Shown here: positions 40,170 to 51,399 of the stretch, piece after piece | Numbering within the stretch: the stretch's first letter is position 1 | Layout: every line of letters begins with the position of its first letter | Origin: Prostheceraeus crozeri | Taxonomy: Eukaryota; Platyhelminthes; Polycladida; Euryleptidae | NCBI GenBank assembly: GCA_907163375.1 | Contig: CAJQUW010003470.1 | Span: 123,848-187,847 of the forward strand | Direction of reading: 5' to 3' | Length of the DNA: 64,000 bases | Program-made: the position numbers and the translations under genes | The notes under the pieces: generated by a model | What the model saw: only the letters and a program-made list of their open reading frames with translations | The model's database searches: none | Told to the model about the DNA's origin: nothing

Positions 40170-40380
40170 ATAACTGCTTTTCCTACTAGCTTAAATTCTT
40201 GCAAATTCGTGTAATGTGTCTTGTTTTGTCATTGCTTCAGAACGCTAATCAGTCAATTGCACCAGCCGATCGCTGCATCAAGTCTCATTAATCTATTCTA
40301 GTTATGAAAAGTTCTTAAGTTATCAAAAATTTTAAGTTAAAAAAAAATAATTAATTAATTAATCGACGAGGTCTTGGGCT

Positions 40381-41714
40381 TTAGCCTATCCTAGCCATCT
40401 TTCCATTAAGAATTTCAATAGAATATTTTACATCTTCTAGCAATAAACCATAAGCCATCAATGAAGTTGTGGAATCTTTTTTTTTCAATATTAATTGTAA
40501 CATCACAACCAGTCTTGATAATATCTTCAGATTGTGCACTTAAATCGAAACAGAAAATTGGATATAAATGTCTCCAATCTCCAGGAGTTAATTGTGGTTC
40601 AACTCCAAATTCTATACAAAGATTTCTATAAGCATCATATCCTTCCATAAATTGATTATTGGTATCATCGAATCTTAATGGATCAATTGGATATCGGGTT
40701 TGATTTAATGAAACTTGCAAACTTCGAATTGTATTAATATGAAAAAGATTATTGTTCTTATCAAAACTTGGAGAATTATTTCTTTGAAATGTTAGTAATA
40801 AATATCTTGGAGTATTCGAAGTTCTAGTAAAATGCCAGTTAAATCTTTGTTCGGAAAAAGTTACTGAACTAGCAGTACGCTTTAGAAAATTTACTGGAAT
40901 TGGTTTGTTAGTATTTAATCTTTTTGCAATAGCTGTTTCAACATCTAAACTAGGAGTAATATGCTTAATCCACCATTCAAGTCTATCAATTTTTAAATAT
41001 GCTTTTTTCCAGTCTTACCAAAAAAGATTAATTCATTATTTGATGTACGATGAATTATTAATTTAAATTTTAATTGATATGATATTTTATCATAATCTAA
41101 ATATCCGAATAATGGAGACAATGACCAATTTACTGTCTGTTTACTTTTCTTGTTAAATTCACGTCTTTCTTTATATGCACTATTGTTTGTTTTATTTAAA
41201 TGTTTTGCAATATTTTCTACATCTTTCGCAATTCCTGCTGCATCTGTTCCAGCGTGAGTTAAATCATCAACAATTATACCATCATTAGTATCAGGAAACC
41301 AACCTTCGATTTCATACTTTTTATTATTTTCACCAATTGTTACAAATCTAAGCATTGTATCAATTACACCTGGAGAATCACTTATTGTTTCTATATTTTG
41401 AGTTGCAACATCTAAACGCATTTGTGTAAATAATCTTGGAAAAAATTATTCTCTAGTGCAATATTATCGGTTTCTGGTAATGGTGTTGTAAAATTGGCAT
41501 CACTATATAAAGAATATTCACAGTGTAAAAAGGAACCAGGTAAATATAAATAACTCTGCTGATTATCAACTTCAAAAATTAAATCTCCTCCAGTATTTAC
41601 TCTACTGGAAGATCCGGGATTCATAGCAATTCTTATATAGTCATTCTTTTTTTGATTGTAACTGACGAACGGAGGATCGTCTAATCTAAATTTATTTTCG
41701 ATAAGAGAAGGCAT
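40381..41714 (-). pseudogene. Major capsid protein, double jelly roll (B copy)
   Basis: Minus-strand counterpart of A's 29,458-30,790, with the same motif order and near-identical residues ('PGSSSRVNTGGDLIFEVDNQ', 'RFVTIGENNKKYEIEGW', 'LNQTRYPIDPLRFDD'). Broken; most of its damage is the same as in the A copy, so the breaks predate the separation of the cores or were spread by gene conversion. Confidence 0.85.
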
Positions 41715-41879
41715 TTTTATAAAAAATAATTTGACTTTTTGTTTTTCTCACACACAGAAAAATTCTGCTAAAATAATTTTACTAAAATAATTTTACTAAA
41801 AAAATTTTGCTAAAAAATTTTGCTAAAAAATTTTGCTAAAAAAATTTTACTAAAAAACATTTTACTAAAAAACATAATT

Positions 41880-42410
41880 TTAGAATTTTGCTAGACCAGC
41901 TTCGCTACGGCTTTGCTGGTTAAACCGAAGGTTGCTGCTCACGCCATTTCCTCTTATTTCTTCAATTGAACGTTTTATGTCTACGCCTGATTTCTTCTTA
42001 TGTTTACTATCAGACGGAGCTCCGCTCCTCAAGGTTTCCCCAACAGCTATGTTAGCAATTTTATTTTTTGTTTCCTCTGAAAGTTTTTTTAAATTTTTTA
42101 GTTCTTCGGAATCATTCCTAAGTTTACGAATAGCTTCTAGTTGTTTTAATTCGTTTTGAGACTTGACAGCATTTGATATTGCACTAGCTGTACTACCTAT
42201 AGCAGCTGCTCCTTTTTCAGCAGATGTAATCAAATCTTTATTATTTTTAATTAAGTTAACGATACTTCCAATACCAGAGAAGATGCCAGCTCCTTCCGTG
42301 TGAACTGCTTCTCTATTATCATAATGATAAACAGGATTCATACGTGGTTCATGAGCAATTCTTTGATTTGAAGCAAAATGTTTAAGATTGTGTTTATAAA
42401 TTATAGGCAT
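41880..42410 (-). CDS. Membrane-active, adenovirus pVI-like protein (B copy)
   Basis: 176 codons, about four residues different from the A copy (e.g. 'NREAVHTE', 'SGVDIKRSIEE'). Same glycine/alanine-rich amphipathic stretch and GC-hairpin-derived C-terminus. Lies between the fibre-like and capsid genes. Confidence 0.5.
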   Translation of the reverse strand: MPIIYKHNLKHFASNQRIAHEPRMNPVYHYDNREAVHTEGAGIFSGIGSIVNLIKNNKDLITSAEKGAAAIGSTASAISNAVKSQNELKQLEAIRKLRNDSEELKNLKKLSEETKNKIANIAVGETLRSGAPSDSKHKKKSGVDIKRSIEEIRGNGVSSNLRFNQQSRSEAGLAKF

Positions 42411-42449
42411 TTTTTAGGATTAAATTTGACTTTTGGGGAAATATTTACG

Positions 42450-42540
42450 ATTGGTTAGTAACCTGAGGACCTTTGGTCCGATCGGCTAAAGCCTCTGAAC
42501 AAAGTTCTATTGGTTAGTAACCTGAGGACTTTTGGTCCGT
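42450..42540 (-). repeat. Cluster of short GC-rich hairpins (B copy)
   Basis: Inverted equivalent of 28,645-28,735, with 'GGTTAGTAACCTGAGGAC' twice and GAAC-AAA-GTTC between. Same intergenic position as in A. Confidence 0.75.
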
Positions 42541-43428
42541 TTAAGATTTACGTTTGTGAATGGACAACAACGTCGAGATAACTTTATTAATTTTCCGTTG
42601 CACGTTATCTATTGCGTCAAGCAGCGTGTGATGTATTTTAATTTCTTTTCTATTAACTTGCATTTTCTGCTGATTAATCTTCAATGCCGTTTTAAGAGCA
42701 TTCAATTTAACTTTAAGAACATCTAACTGTTTTTTAACAGAATCTAACTGTTCTTTATTTTCTTTAGAGTTTTCTTGTAAATTGTTCTTTAATTCATTTT
42801 CCAAATTGATTTTAAGATTTTTCATTTTATCAACTTTTTGATTAAGTGAGTTTACTTCATTTATTATTCTATTCATCTTTTTCATTTGTTGAGTAATTTT
42901 AGAACTTAATTCATCAACACTTTTTTGGAATGTAGTTTGTAACTGTTTTAAATTTTTTTAAATTCTTTCAGGAAGTTTTTCTATTTCATCTTCTAATTGT
43001 TCTTTTAACATTTTTATCTGATGTTTATTTTTAATTACAGCAGATTTTAAATTTGAAGAAAGTAATATTAAAATTTTTGATTGTTCTGAAATCTTTTTAA
43101 AAAGTTTTGCTATATCTGCTTCTAGCTCTCTATCCTTTTTATCGAGTTTTAATAATTTTTCGTTTAATGATTTGTCATTAAGTTTTAGCAACTTCAATTC
43201 ATTCATCAGTGGAACCAAAACATCGTTTATATATTTTTCTTTTAAGTCATTGATTTGTGTATCAGCATATTGTTTATTTGTCAACTCTGTATTTTGTTGA
43301 GGAAGAATAGAAAGATGCAATGGACCAGATAAACGTCTCCAGTTTTCATGATATAATTTTCTATCTCTATTTCTAATTCACGATTATTCGGGATATATGC
43401 ACCTCCACCAACATTTGGTATCATCATT
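42541..43428 (-). pseudogene. Fibre-like coiled-coil protein (B copy)
   Basis: Minus-strand counterpart of A's 27,759-28,643: an 'IPNVGGG' start, collar-like 'ELTNKQYADTQI', then long heptad-rich helices. It shares its damage with A. Predicted homotrimeric stalk; inference only. Confidence 0.5.
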
Positions 43429-43530
43429 TTTAAAACAATAAAAAAGTAAATTTTTTATATGATGAGAAAAAAAATAAAATTTTTTCTAATAAAAATAAAA
43501 AAGTAAAATTTTTCCTAATAAAAATAAAAA

Positions 43531-44955
43531 ATGGATAAAGCAAATTTAAAAAAATTATATTCGTCCGCATCATCCTGTTCTTCTTATTCGACGAGATCAA
43601 CGGGATTTGAAAATAAATGTTTTGATAATAATAATAATAATCCATGCATAGATGTTAATATTTTATTTCAATTACAAGCCGAAATATTTAGAGAACAGAC
43701 TAAAGGTTTACCTTCTATAGAAACTAATTATTGTTTATTTCCAGGTGATCCATTTATTAAATTTATGGATATAGTAAGTAAATATAATGATGTAGCTTAT
43801 GTGGAATTAAATAAAATATGGTTATAATAGGTCATAATAATGTTTATGGTTTTATTAGAGTAGTATCACCAATTAGTAATACTGATTGGATAGAAACTAA
43901 AATTATCAATTATATCAATATTAAAGAATTAGTTACAAAATTAAAATCTTTTTCGAAAGAAAAAATTAGATTATTTGTTGACGATCAAAATCAATATAAC
44001 ATTCACATAGAGAGTAAAAAACATAATGAAGAATTATTATGCCAAGGTTATTATAGAGATACAATTTATAAACAAGAAACATTAGAAATGCCGCAAAGAT
44101 ATGATGATGATACTTATATAGGATTATATTCAAATTTACATATTAATTTATTAAAATCTTATATAAATGGTTTAGTTAAACAAGAGAAAATTTATATGTG
44201 GACTACACCTTATACTATTAACAATGACCATAATCATAATCATAATAATTTTAAAAATAATAATAATTTTAAAGAATCCAATAATGATAAACGAACCGAA
44301 GGTTCTAGGGCTTTGCCCGATCTTAGAGAATCTTATAATAATAATGATGATGATAATATAGATGATGATAACATAGACGATGATTCTGAAACATCTGAAA
44401 AAGGTGTAAATGGTAAAAAAGATTATGAAAATATTAGTAATTATAAAAATTTAAGTGAAGAAAAATTTATATCTCATACTGATGTACATGATATTAATAC
44501 TACATATAATCAAAATTTATCTAAATTTCATTTTCTTACAATTGAAAATAATAATGATGGTATAGTTGAAGATACTGTTAGACAACTATGTGTCGGGTCT
44601 ACAAAATTTAAATTAGGATTTACATCTAATCAATTTAAAATTTTATCATCTTTAATAAAAACTAAAAGTGATTCAGATTATGGTGGTGTTATTAAATTTT
44701 CCAAAAGAGATCAAAGACCAATATTTTTCCCTATTATATTATTATCAGATAAAAGATGTAATTTAGAATTAGATATTCCAATAAGAGAATGGTATCCTAT
44801 CAGGGAATGGATCCTATACCAAAAAGTGTAATTTATGATGTTGAAGAAACAATTTATGATGATGAAGAATCAATTGATGATGATGATGAAGAATCAATAG
44901 TTAGTGAAAATAAATCTAAATTATCTTTTGATAAAACGTTATATGATAAAACTTA
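43531..44955 (+). pseudogene. Unknown Polinton protein with possible sliding-clamp-like halves (B copy)
   Basis: The more complete of the two copies. The N-terminus begins 'MDKANLKKLYSSASSCSSY'; then come 'NILFQLQAEIFREQTKGL', 'YVELNKI', 'MVIIGHNNVYGFIRVVSP', 'INYINIKELVTKLKSF' and 'IRLFVDDQNQYNIHIES'. An Asn/Asp-rich linker with the 'RTEGSRALP' hairpin insert follows, then 'KFKLGFTSNQFKILSSLI' and 'GGVIKFSKRDQRPIFF'. Ends in 'YDKT'-type repeats. The strand-helix alternation and the repeated half-domain feel are compatible with a PCNA/Rad9 fold, and it lies next to the polymerase; neither proves it. Broken about once or twice. Confidence 0.5.
44292..44319 (+). repeat. GC-rich double-hairpin insert, in frame (B)
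   Basis: CGAACC-GAA-GGTTC, TA, GGGC-TTT-GCCCG in the linker of the clamp-like protein, encoding 'RTEGSRALP'. Same position as the A copy at 26,988-27,015. Confidence 0.8.
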
Positions 44956-44995
44956 ATATGATAAAACTTAATATGATGAAACTTAATATGATAAA
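44938..44995 (+). repeat. 19-bp tandem repeat x3-4
   Basis: ATATGATAAAACTTA units at the 3' end of the clamp-like gene, overlapping its last codons. A has a shorter version near 26,313-26,345. Confidence 0.7.
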
Positions 44996-45470
44996 GAAAA
45001 TAAAATAACTAAAGAACGTGAAATATATAATAATATATATTAACTTTCAAGACCTTGTTATTAGAATGTTTATATCTAAAATTAAAACACATTTTTTCCT
45101 TAAAAAATAAAAAAAGAAAATACCAAGTTTTATTGTAACTTATGTAAAAAAAAGTTGCAAACAAAAAGAAGTTATCAATCTCATTTAAATAGTAAAATGC
45201 ATTTACAAAATGTAGATCGAGTTGATGAAGGAAATATATTAAAATTAAACAGTTATAAAAACTATCTAGAAACATTGCCTACTGATATAAAAGTTAAAAA
45301 AATGTTTGATGATTATTCACATTCGGAATACAAAAAAGTTTTTAATAGTGAAGATGAACATGTACCAGATGGAAGATATTTATTTAGCGATACTGATGAA
45401 TTTAACGAAATAGATGAATTAAACGAAATTAAAAAAACAGATGAAGCTGAACGAACCGATGAAGCCGAAC

Positions 45471-45496
45471 GAAACGAAGGTTCTAGGGCTTCGCCC
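45471..45496 (+). repeat. GC-rich double-hairpin insert, in frame (polymerase, first)
   Basis: GAAAC-GAA-GGTTC, TA, GGGC-TTC-GCCC in the N-terminal acidic region of B's polymerase, encoding 'NEGSRASP'. Closely related inserts are at 45,533-45,560 and, degenerate, at about 47,077-47,115. Confidence 0.75.
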
Positions 45497-45532
45497 ATAA
45501 CAGATATAAAATATTTATTTAATGAATCGGTA

Positions 45533-45560
45533 CGAACCGAAGGTTCTAGGGCTTCGCCCG
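45533..45560 (+). repeat. GC-rich double-hairpin insert, in frame (polymerase, second)
   Basis: CGAACC-GAA-GGTTC, TA, GGGC-TTC-GCCCG encoding 'RTEGSRASP', 36 bases after the previous insert. Same peptide as in the unrelated clamp-like protein. Confidence 0.8.
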
Positions 45561-48500
45561 TTGAACATAATGAAACCGATGAAACTTTTTCTGATATTCT
45601 AACAAACTTTTATAATATATTTAAGAAATCTTTCAAATTTTATATGAATGTAGAAGTACTTTATACAAAAAATGGACCTGATGGAATTCCTGAAGAAATA
45701 ATACAAGGACATTTTACAAATTCGCAAGAAATTCATAATGTAAATGATATACAACCCATATTTGAATCGATGATACTTAAATTAGAAAATTGTATAATTG
45801 AAGCCCAGTTACGTGAATCTGGTTGGAGATTTGTTAAAATACTATCTAAGAAAATAGTAATTGATAAATATAAAAATAATACTGGTGGTAGTTATGTTCC
45901 TTTGTCTTTCAGTTCACCACAAATAATCAACATAAAAAATGAAGATGATTATTGTTTTCTGTAGAGTATTATAGCACATTTACATCCTGCAAAATATCAC
46001 AAAGAAAGACTAAGTCATTACAATAAAGAAGAATACATAAATGAATTTGATCTCTCTGATGGCTTACATGAATTTCCATATGATTATAATAGGTTAAAAA
46101 AGTTTCATAAAAAGAATAAAAATTTAATAGAAGTAAATGTTTTTGAATTAAATGTGAATTATGTTTCTATTGGTAAAATTACTCCACTTTACTCAGATTC
46201 AAAAAAATTTTATTTGAATAATAAAAATTTATGTCAATCAGAAATAGTATATAATGATAGAGGAAATTACATGCATCATAATATTTTTTACCAAGGAAAT
46301 ATAATATGTACTGAAAAATTTCAAATTGTTAAAACACTATCACCAATAATGATTAATCATAATAATTATAAAGGACGTAATTATAATTATGATTATGATT
46401 CCGATTATTTATCTTTATCTTTAGAATATCAACAAAAATTACAAAATTTAAATGAAATTTTAAAAAAATGTAAAACAGATTATCAACAACAAACAAAAAT
46501 GATACTACAAGAATATCACCATAAATATCAAAATAAGATAGAAACGATTCAAAAATTAAATGAAGAAAATAATGAAGAAAATGAAACCAATCAAAAAATA
46601 AATGAATCTTTAAAAAAATGTCTACAACAATATAAAGAACAATATAATAAAGAATATGAACAACAGCTACAAATATTAAATCAAAATTTTCATCGAAATA
46701 CATTTAATCTTGCAAAAGAAATTGATGAAACACATGAAATATATGAAGACAAATTTGAAAAATTAAAACAAACAAAGCAACCAGCACAAGCGAATATATT
46801 ATATTATCAGGGTCATTTTATATTGTGTAAAGATGTTTCTATATTTACAAAAACTTCAGATAATACAAATTTTCCTTGTCTTCAATGTATGACAAGTTTT
46901 AGAACTAAAGAAGAAATGAATAGACATTTGGAGAATTGTCAACAAAACGAAGCAGTTGAAAATACTTTTCCTAAAGATGATTATTTAGAATACATTAAAT
47001 GGTATTTCAAAAATAAAGTACCCTTTACTATTTATTGTGATTTCGAAGCATATAATGTTAATATGACACAAAATCACGAGACATCGGAGATGTCTTCCAG
47101 GGCTTCATCCGATTCTGAAAATTATAATTCTGAAAATGATAATTCTGAAAAAAGTGCAGCTGAACAAAGTAAAGAAAATTATTTATTTGAACAAAAACCA
47201 TTATGTTGGGGAATGTACATTCATTCAAATTATCCTGAATTATTTAAATCAGAATATTATCAATACTATGGTGAAGATAGTTCAGAAATGTTTACAAAGA
47301 AAGTAGAAGAATTACAAGTACGTTTTTCACAATTGCTTGAAACAAATATTCCAATGATGCCATTAACAGAAAAAGAAAAATTAAATTTTATTAATGAAAC
47401 AAAATGTTATTACTGTGGAAAAGAATTTACAAAAAATTATAAAAATGGCAGAGGTAGATATCTTGATAAGGTAAAAGATCATGATCATCTAAATGGATTA
47501 TATAGAGGTGCAGCACATAATTCTTGTAATCTTAATGCTAATAAATTTAAATATAACTTTGTTCCTTTATATTTCTACAATGGTTCTAAATATGATTTCC
47601 ATCTAGTAATGAAAGATTTATTTTCATCTGAAAAATTACAACAACAACAAATAAATGTACTATGTAAAACAGAAGAAGAATATTTTTCAATGCAATTAGG
47701 TTGTATTAGAATTTTAGATGCATTTAGATTTTTTACTCCTTATTCATTAGATGTTATTGGAAAACTTTGAAATCTGAACAATGTAAAATATTAAATAAAT
47801 ATAATTTAAAACATTTAAAAGGCATATTTCCGTATGAATATATAACTGGAGATAAAACCTGTGGTTCACAGTCGAAGACTGATTTTAATTCTGTGAATAA
47901 AATTATGGAAGAAAAATAACTTCCTCCAATAAATAAATTTAAATCAACATTAAAACAATCACAATCATCTGAAGAAGATTATGCAGAAGCTGAAAAGAAT
48001 TGGAGAGAGTTAAATTGTAAAACAATGTATGATTATACAATGAAATATCTTCAGATAGATGTATTAATACTAGCTGATCTTTTCGAAAACGTTCGTGACA
48101 TGTGTTTAGAATATTACGGAATAGATCCATGTTATTGTTATTCTACACCAGGTTTAACATGGTTAGCAGGATTAAAACATACAAATGTTAAACTTAAACA
48201 TTATAAAGAAAATACATATGATAAATTATTATTTTTTGAATCTGGAATTAGAGGTGGAGTGTCATCAGTTTTAGGTAATCGTTATGTACAGTGTTACAAT
48301 AAAAAAGTAAATCCTGATGATTATGGAATAATGAAACCTTTATCTCCGAAAGAAAAAGAAAAAATATTAGAAATTTTTCGAGCGAAACGAGAAGGAGTAG
48401 AACGTGAAAATGCAATTGATGAATTCATGAGAGAAAACTATTTGTTATATTATGATTTTAATAGCTTATATTCTTCTTGCATGATACAAGAATTACCAAC

Positions 48501-49642
48501 AGGTGAAATGTCATGGTGTAATATTCTTGATTATCAAAAAACATATGATGGAAATTATAATCATGGTTATATATATGAAGTTGATTTAGTATATCCTGAT
48601 GAAATAAAAGATAAAACAAAATATTTTCCTTTCTGTCCCGAAAACAAAATTCCGGGTTTTCAGATTTAGTTTTCAGATTATCAAAAATCTATAATTCCTA
48701 AGAAATACAGACCAACAAAAAAACTTATGTTAACACAAAGTAATAAAGGAAAGTATGTTGTTGAAGGAAGAATGCTAGATTGGTATTTAGATCATGGAAT
48801 GATTCTCACAAAAATTCACCGGAAACTATTTTATCAAAAATCTAGGTGGTTAAAAGATTATATAGAGTTCAATATTGAAAAACGTAAAATAGCTAAAAGA
48901 AATAAAGATGATTTTGGAAACATGTTCTTCAAATTAATGAATAATGCATTTTATGGTAAGACTTTAGAAAATGTGCGTAATAGACAAAATATTGAAATAG
49001 TTTATGATAAAGATAGGTTTCAAAATTTAACAAGGAAACCTACATATAAAAGAACTACTAGATTTAGTGATGAACTATGTGCTGTACATTTACGTCGAAT
49101 CAGCGTAAAACATGATAAGTTTAATTTTATAGGATTCACTATATTAGAATTAGCTAAACTATTTATGTATAGATTTATATATGATTATTTAGCACCTGCT
49201 TATGGCAAAAACTATAAATTTCACTTTACAGATACCGATTCTGTTTTCTTAGAATTAATAATACCGTATAATTCTACACTTGATGAAGAAATTAATAAAA
49301 TAAAAGATATCATTCATCCTTCTGATTTATGTAAAGTAAAAGATGAATTAGAAGGAAATAAAGATTTCATAACAGAAGCTATATTTTTAAAATCTAAATG
49401 TTATTGTTATAACACAACTAATAATATTAAAACACATAAAACATTAAAAGGAATTTCAAAGGCATCAGTGGCTAATCAAATAACATTTCAAGATTATAAA
49501 AATGTATTATTTAATAATGAAATAAAAACAGCATGAAATTATAGACTTAATTCAAAGAAACATAAAATGTATTTAAAAGAAGAACATAAATTAGCATTAG
49601 ATCCATTTGATGATAAAAGAAAAATTTTACCTGATGGAATAA

Positions 49643-50378
49643 CTACTTCACCTTATCAATATTAATTGTAATGAAGCCATAATCTTTTGACCAAGCATTG
49701 TTACACGATTGTTTAAATTCATCTTTATTTCTTACACATAAATCTCTTAACAAATCACTTAAGTTTCTTGCATTTATTTCAAATAGTATAAATATATTTG
49801 CATTCTTTCTAATAACACTTCCGTCTAATGAATACATACTTTGTGTTAAATAAAAAACACTACAGTTATTATGTCTACCTCTTGTAAAATAATTTCTCTG
49901 AACTGACTGATTTCTATCATTAACACAATCATCAAAAATTACACAATGTTTCATTGTTTTATCTAGTTTACTTGGATCTTGCATATTACCACTATCATCT
50001 ATTCATTGTATCTTTATATGCTTATTTTTATTGGATTCTACTAACTGACTATTTTTTGCTGCTTCTTCACACCACGAACTTATTTCTTCTTCATCTTCAG
50101 ATTTTTCATATTCTTTGAATAATGAAGCAATTGCTGTTTTTTTTAAGATTATTTTCAAATCCATATTTTAAAAATTGATAGACGGGTTGTTCTGCCGTTG
50201 TTGAATAAATTATAAGATTGTTATAATCCAAAAAATTTGGAGTCGTTAAAATTTTAAATAATAGATACGTTTTTCCACAACCTGATCTTCCGCAAATAAC
50301 TGACAAAACTTTATTAGATAAATTTGGATGATGATTAAATTTAAGTTTCTTTTTATTTAATGGGAGCACTTCACTCAT
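49643..50378 (-). pseudogene. Packaging ATPase, FtsK/HerA type (B copy)
   Basis: Minus strand. 'VLSVICGRSGCGKTYLLFK' shows the P-loop; then 'KHCVIFDDCVNDRNQ' (Walker B) and 'RGRHNNCSVFYLTQSMY'. Nearly identical to the A copy and broken. It starts 'MSEVLPLNKKKLKF'. The 3' end overlaps the convergent polymerase gene by about 20 bp, an arrangement that arose with the replacement of the polymerase module, since in A the two genes run in the same direction. Confidence 0.85.
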
Positions 50379-50482
50379 TTTTTAATAAAAAAAATTTATT
50401 TTTATTTTATTTTTATTTTTAAAGAAGAAGAAGAAAATTAAACTTCTTTAGCTTCGCGTGGGAGTTTATACCTCCCGAACCA

Positions 50483-51254
50483 AAAGATCTATCATAATCT
50501 CTTCACCTCCAAAATTTATTTCTTATCCTTTCTCATCAGTGATTCTAATGCCAATGTTGTTAATAGTTTTTCTTGTAATAGGAAAATATATTAATGTTTG
50601 TGGAATTACATTTAATCTATAACCAATGGGTACAGTAAAAGCTGGAAAACTGAATATTAAATTTGACAATTTACCATTTATATATCCTCCTTCAATGATG
50701 TCACAATGTACAACAATTGAATTTATTTCAGTTATTTTTGGAATCTTCTCACTTAAATGATAACCTTGACTATAGGTTTGTTTATTAAATCCTAATAGCT
50801 TTGACAATGATCTATCATGATTAAAATCAACTTGATGATTTTCGTCTAAAGTAAGAGAAAATTTATTAACTGCCGGTTCAACTGCAAAATGTAATTGTTT
50901 CTTATCTTTAAATGGTATACCTAAATGTCTCTTAATTTCATTTGATATTGATTCAACTTCGTAAGAACCAGGAAGAAAAGTTTGTATTTTCCATGTTTTG
51001 CCTTTATCAGTAGAATATCTAAATTGATCATTCACATCTTTTATAACATTTTGAATAGTGTTAAATGTGGAGAAACTAGTCAATGCAATTTGATAATTTT
51101 TATTTTGTTCTAAATGAAGAATGGGTTCTAAATTACAAGTGTGTGATGAAGTAGTTGTTATAATTTTTAACGTCGATTTTAATTTTGATGAACCCAAAAT
51201 CTCTGTTAGATTTTCTAAATGATTATTAATTTTGTCTAAATCTGCTGAACACAT
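50483..51254 (-). pseudogene. Probable penton protein (B copy)
   Basis: Minus-strand counterpart of A's 19,512-20,300 with the same signature ('FLPGSYEVESISNEIKRHL', 'LLGFNKQTYSQGYH', 'GGYINGK'). Very close to A in residues; end region damaged. Probably the vertex single-jelly-roll protein. Confidence 0.6.
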
Positions 51255-51286
51255 TTTTTAGTTAAAATTTTGAATAAATATTTTAG

Positions 51287-51360
51287 ATAAAAATCATAGA
51301 TAAAAATCATAGATAAAAATCATAGATAAAAATCATGAATAAAAATCATAGATAAAAATT
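51287..51360 (-). repeat. 13-bp AT-rich tandem repeat x5-6
   Basis: ATAAAAATCATAG units in the spacer upstream of the penton gene; absent from the matching spacer of A. A recent slippage array. Confidence 0.8.
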
Positions 51361-51399
51361 AGAAACAACATATTTCAGCTACACTTTTATAATCCTCTT

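Larger units (their letters stand above)
38476..40287. mobile_element. Penelope-like element 2, head-to-head inverted copy
   Basis: Target duplication TTAATCTATTCTA (13 bp) at 38,463-38,475 and 40,288-40,300. The insert is a near-perfect palindrome: 38,476-39,293 on the minus strand and about 39,437-40,258 on the plus strand, with a central ~140 bp extending only the plus-strand half. Both halves read out of the centre into reverse-transcriptase C-terminus plus GIY-YIG. Such inverted, 5'-truncated doublets are explained by two priming events at one target, as known for LINEs and Penelope-like elements. The halves differ at only a few bases. Confidence 0.85.
45131..49665 (+). pseudogene. Protein-primed DNA polymerase B, canonical Polinton type (B only)
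   Basis: Starts with a C2H2-like finger ('FYCNLCKKK' ... 'YQSHLNSKMHL'), a low-complexity acidic stretch with two hairpin inserts, and the N-terminal domain 'LENCIIEAQLRESGWRFVKI'. A C2H2 finger ('FPCLQCMTSF') precedes ExoI 'TIYCDFEAYN' near 47,035. The zinc module 'CYYCGKEF' ... 'VKDHDHLNGLYRGAAHNSCN' is near 47,405-47,530. Then ExoII 'FYNGSKYDFHLVMKDL', ExoIII-like 'QIDVLILADLFENVR', motif A 'YYDFNSLYSSCM', motif B 'KLMNNAFYGKTLENVR', motif C 'FTDTDSVFLE' with no intein, and 'KSKCYCY' (KxY). This is the usual Polinton polymerase, unrelated at gene level to A's. Broken several times. Its 3' end overlaps the ATPase gene tail to tail. Confidence 0.88.
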
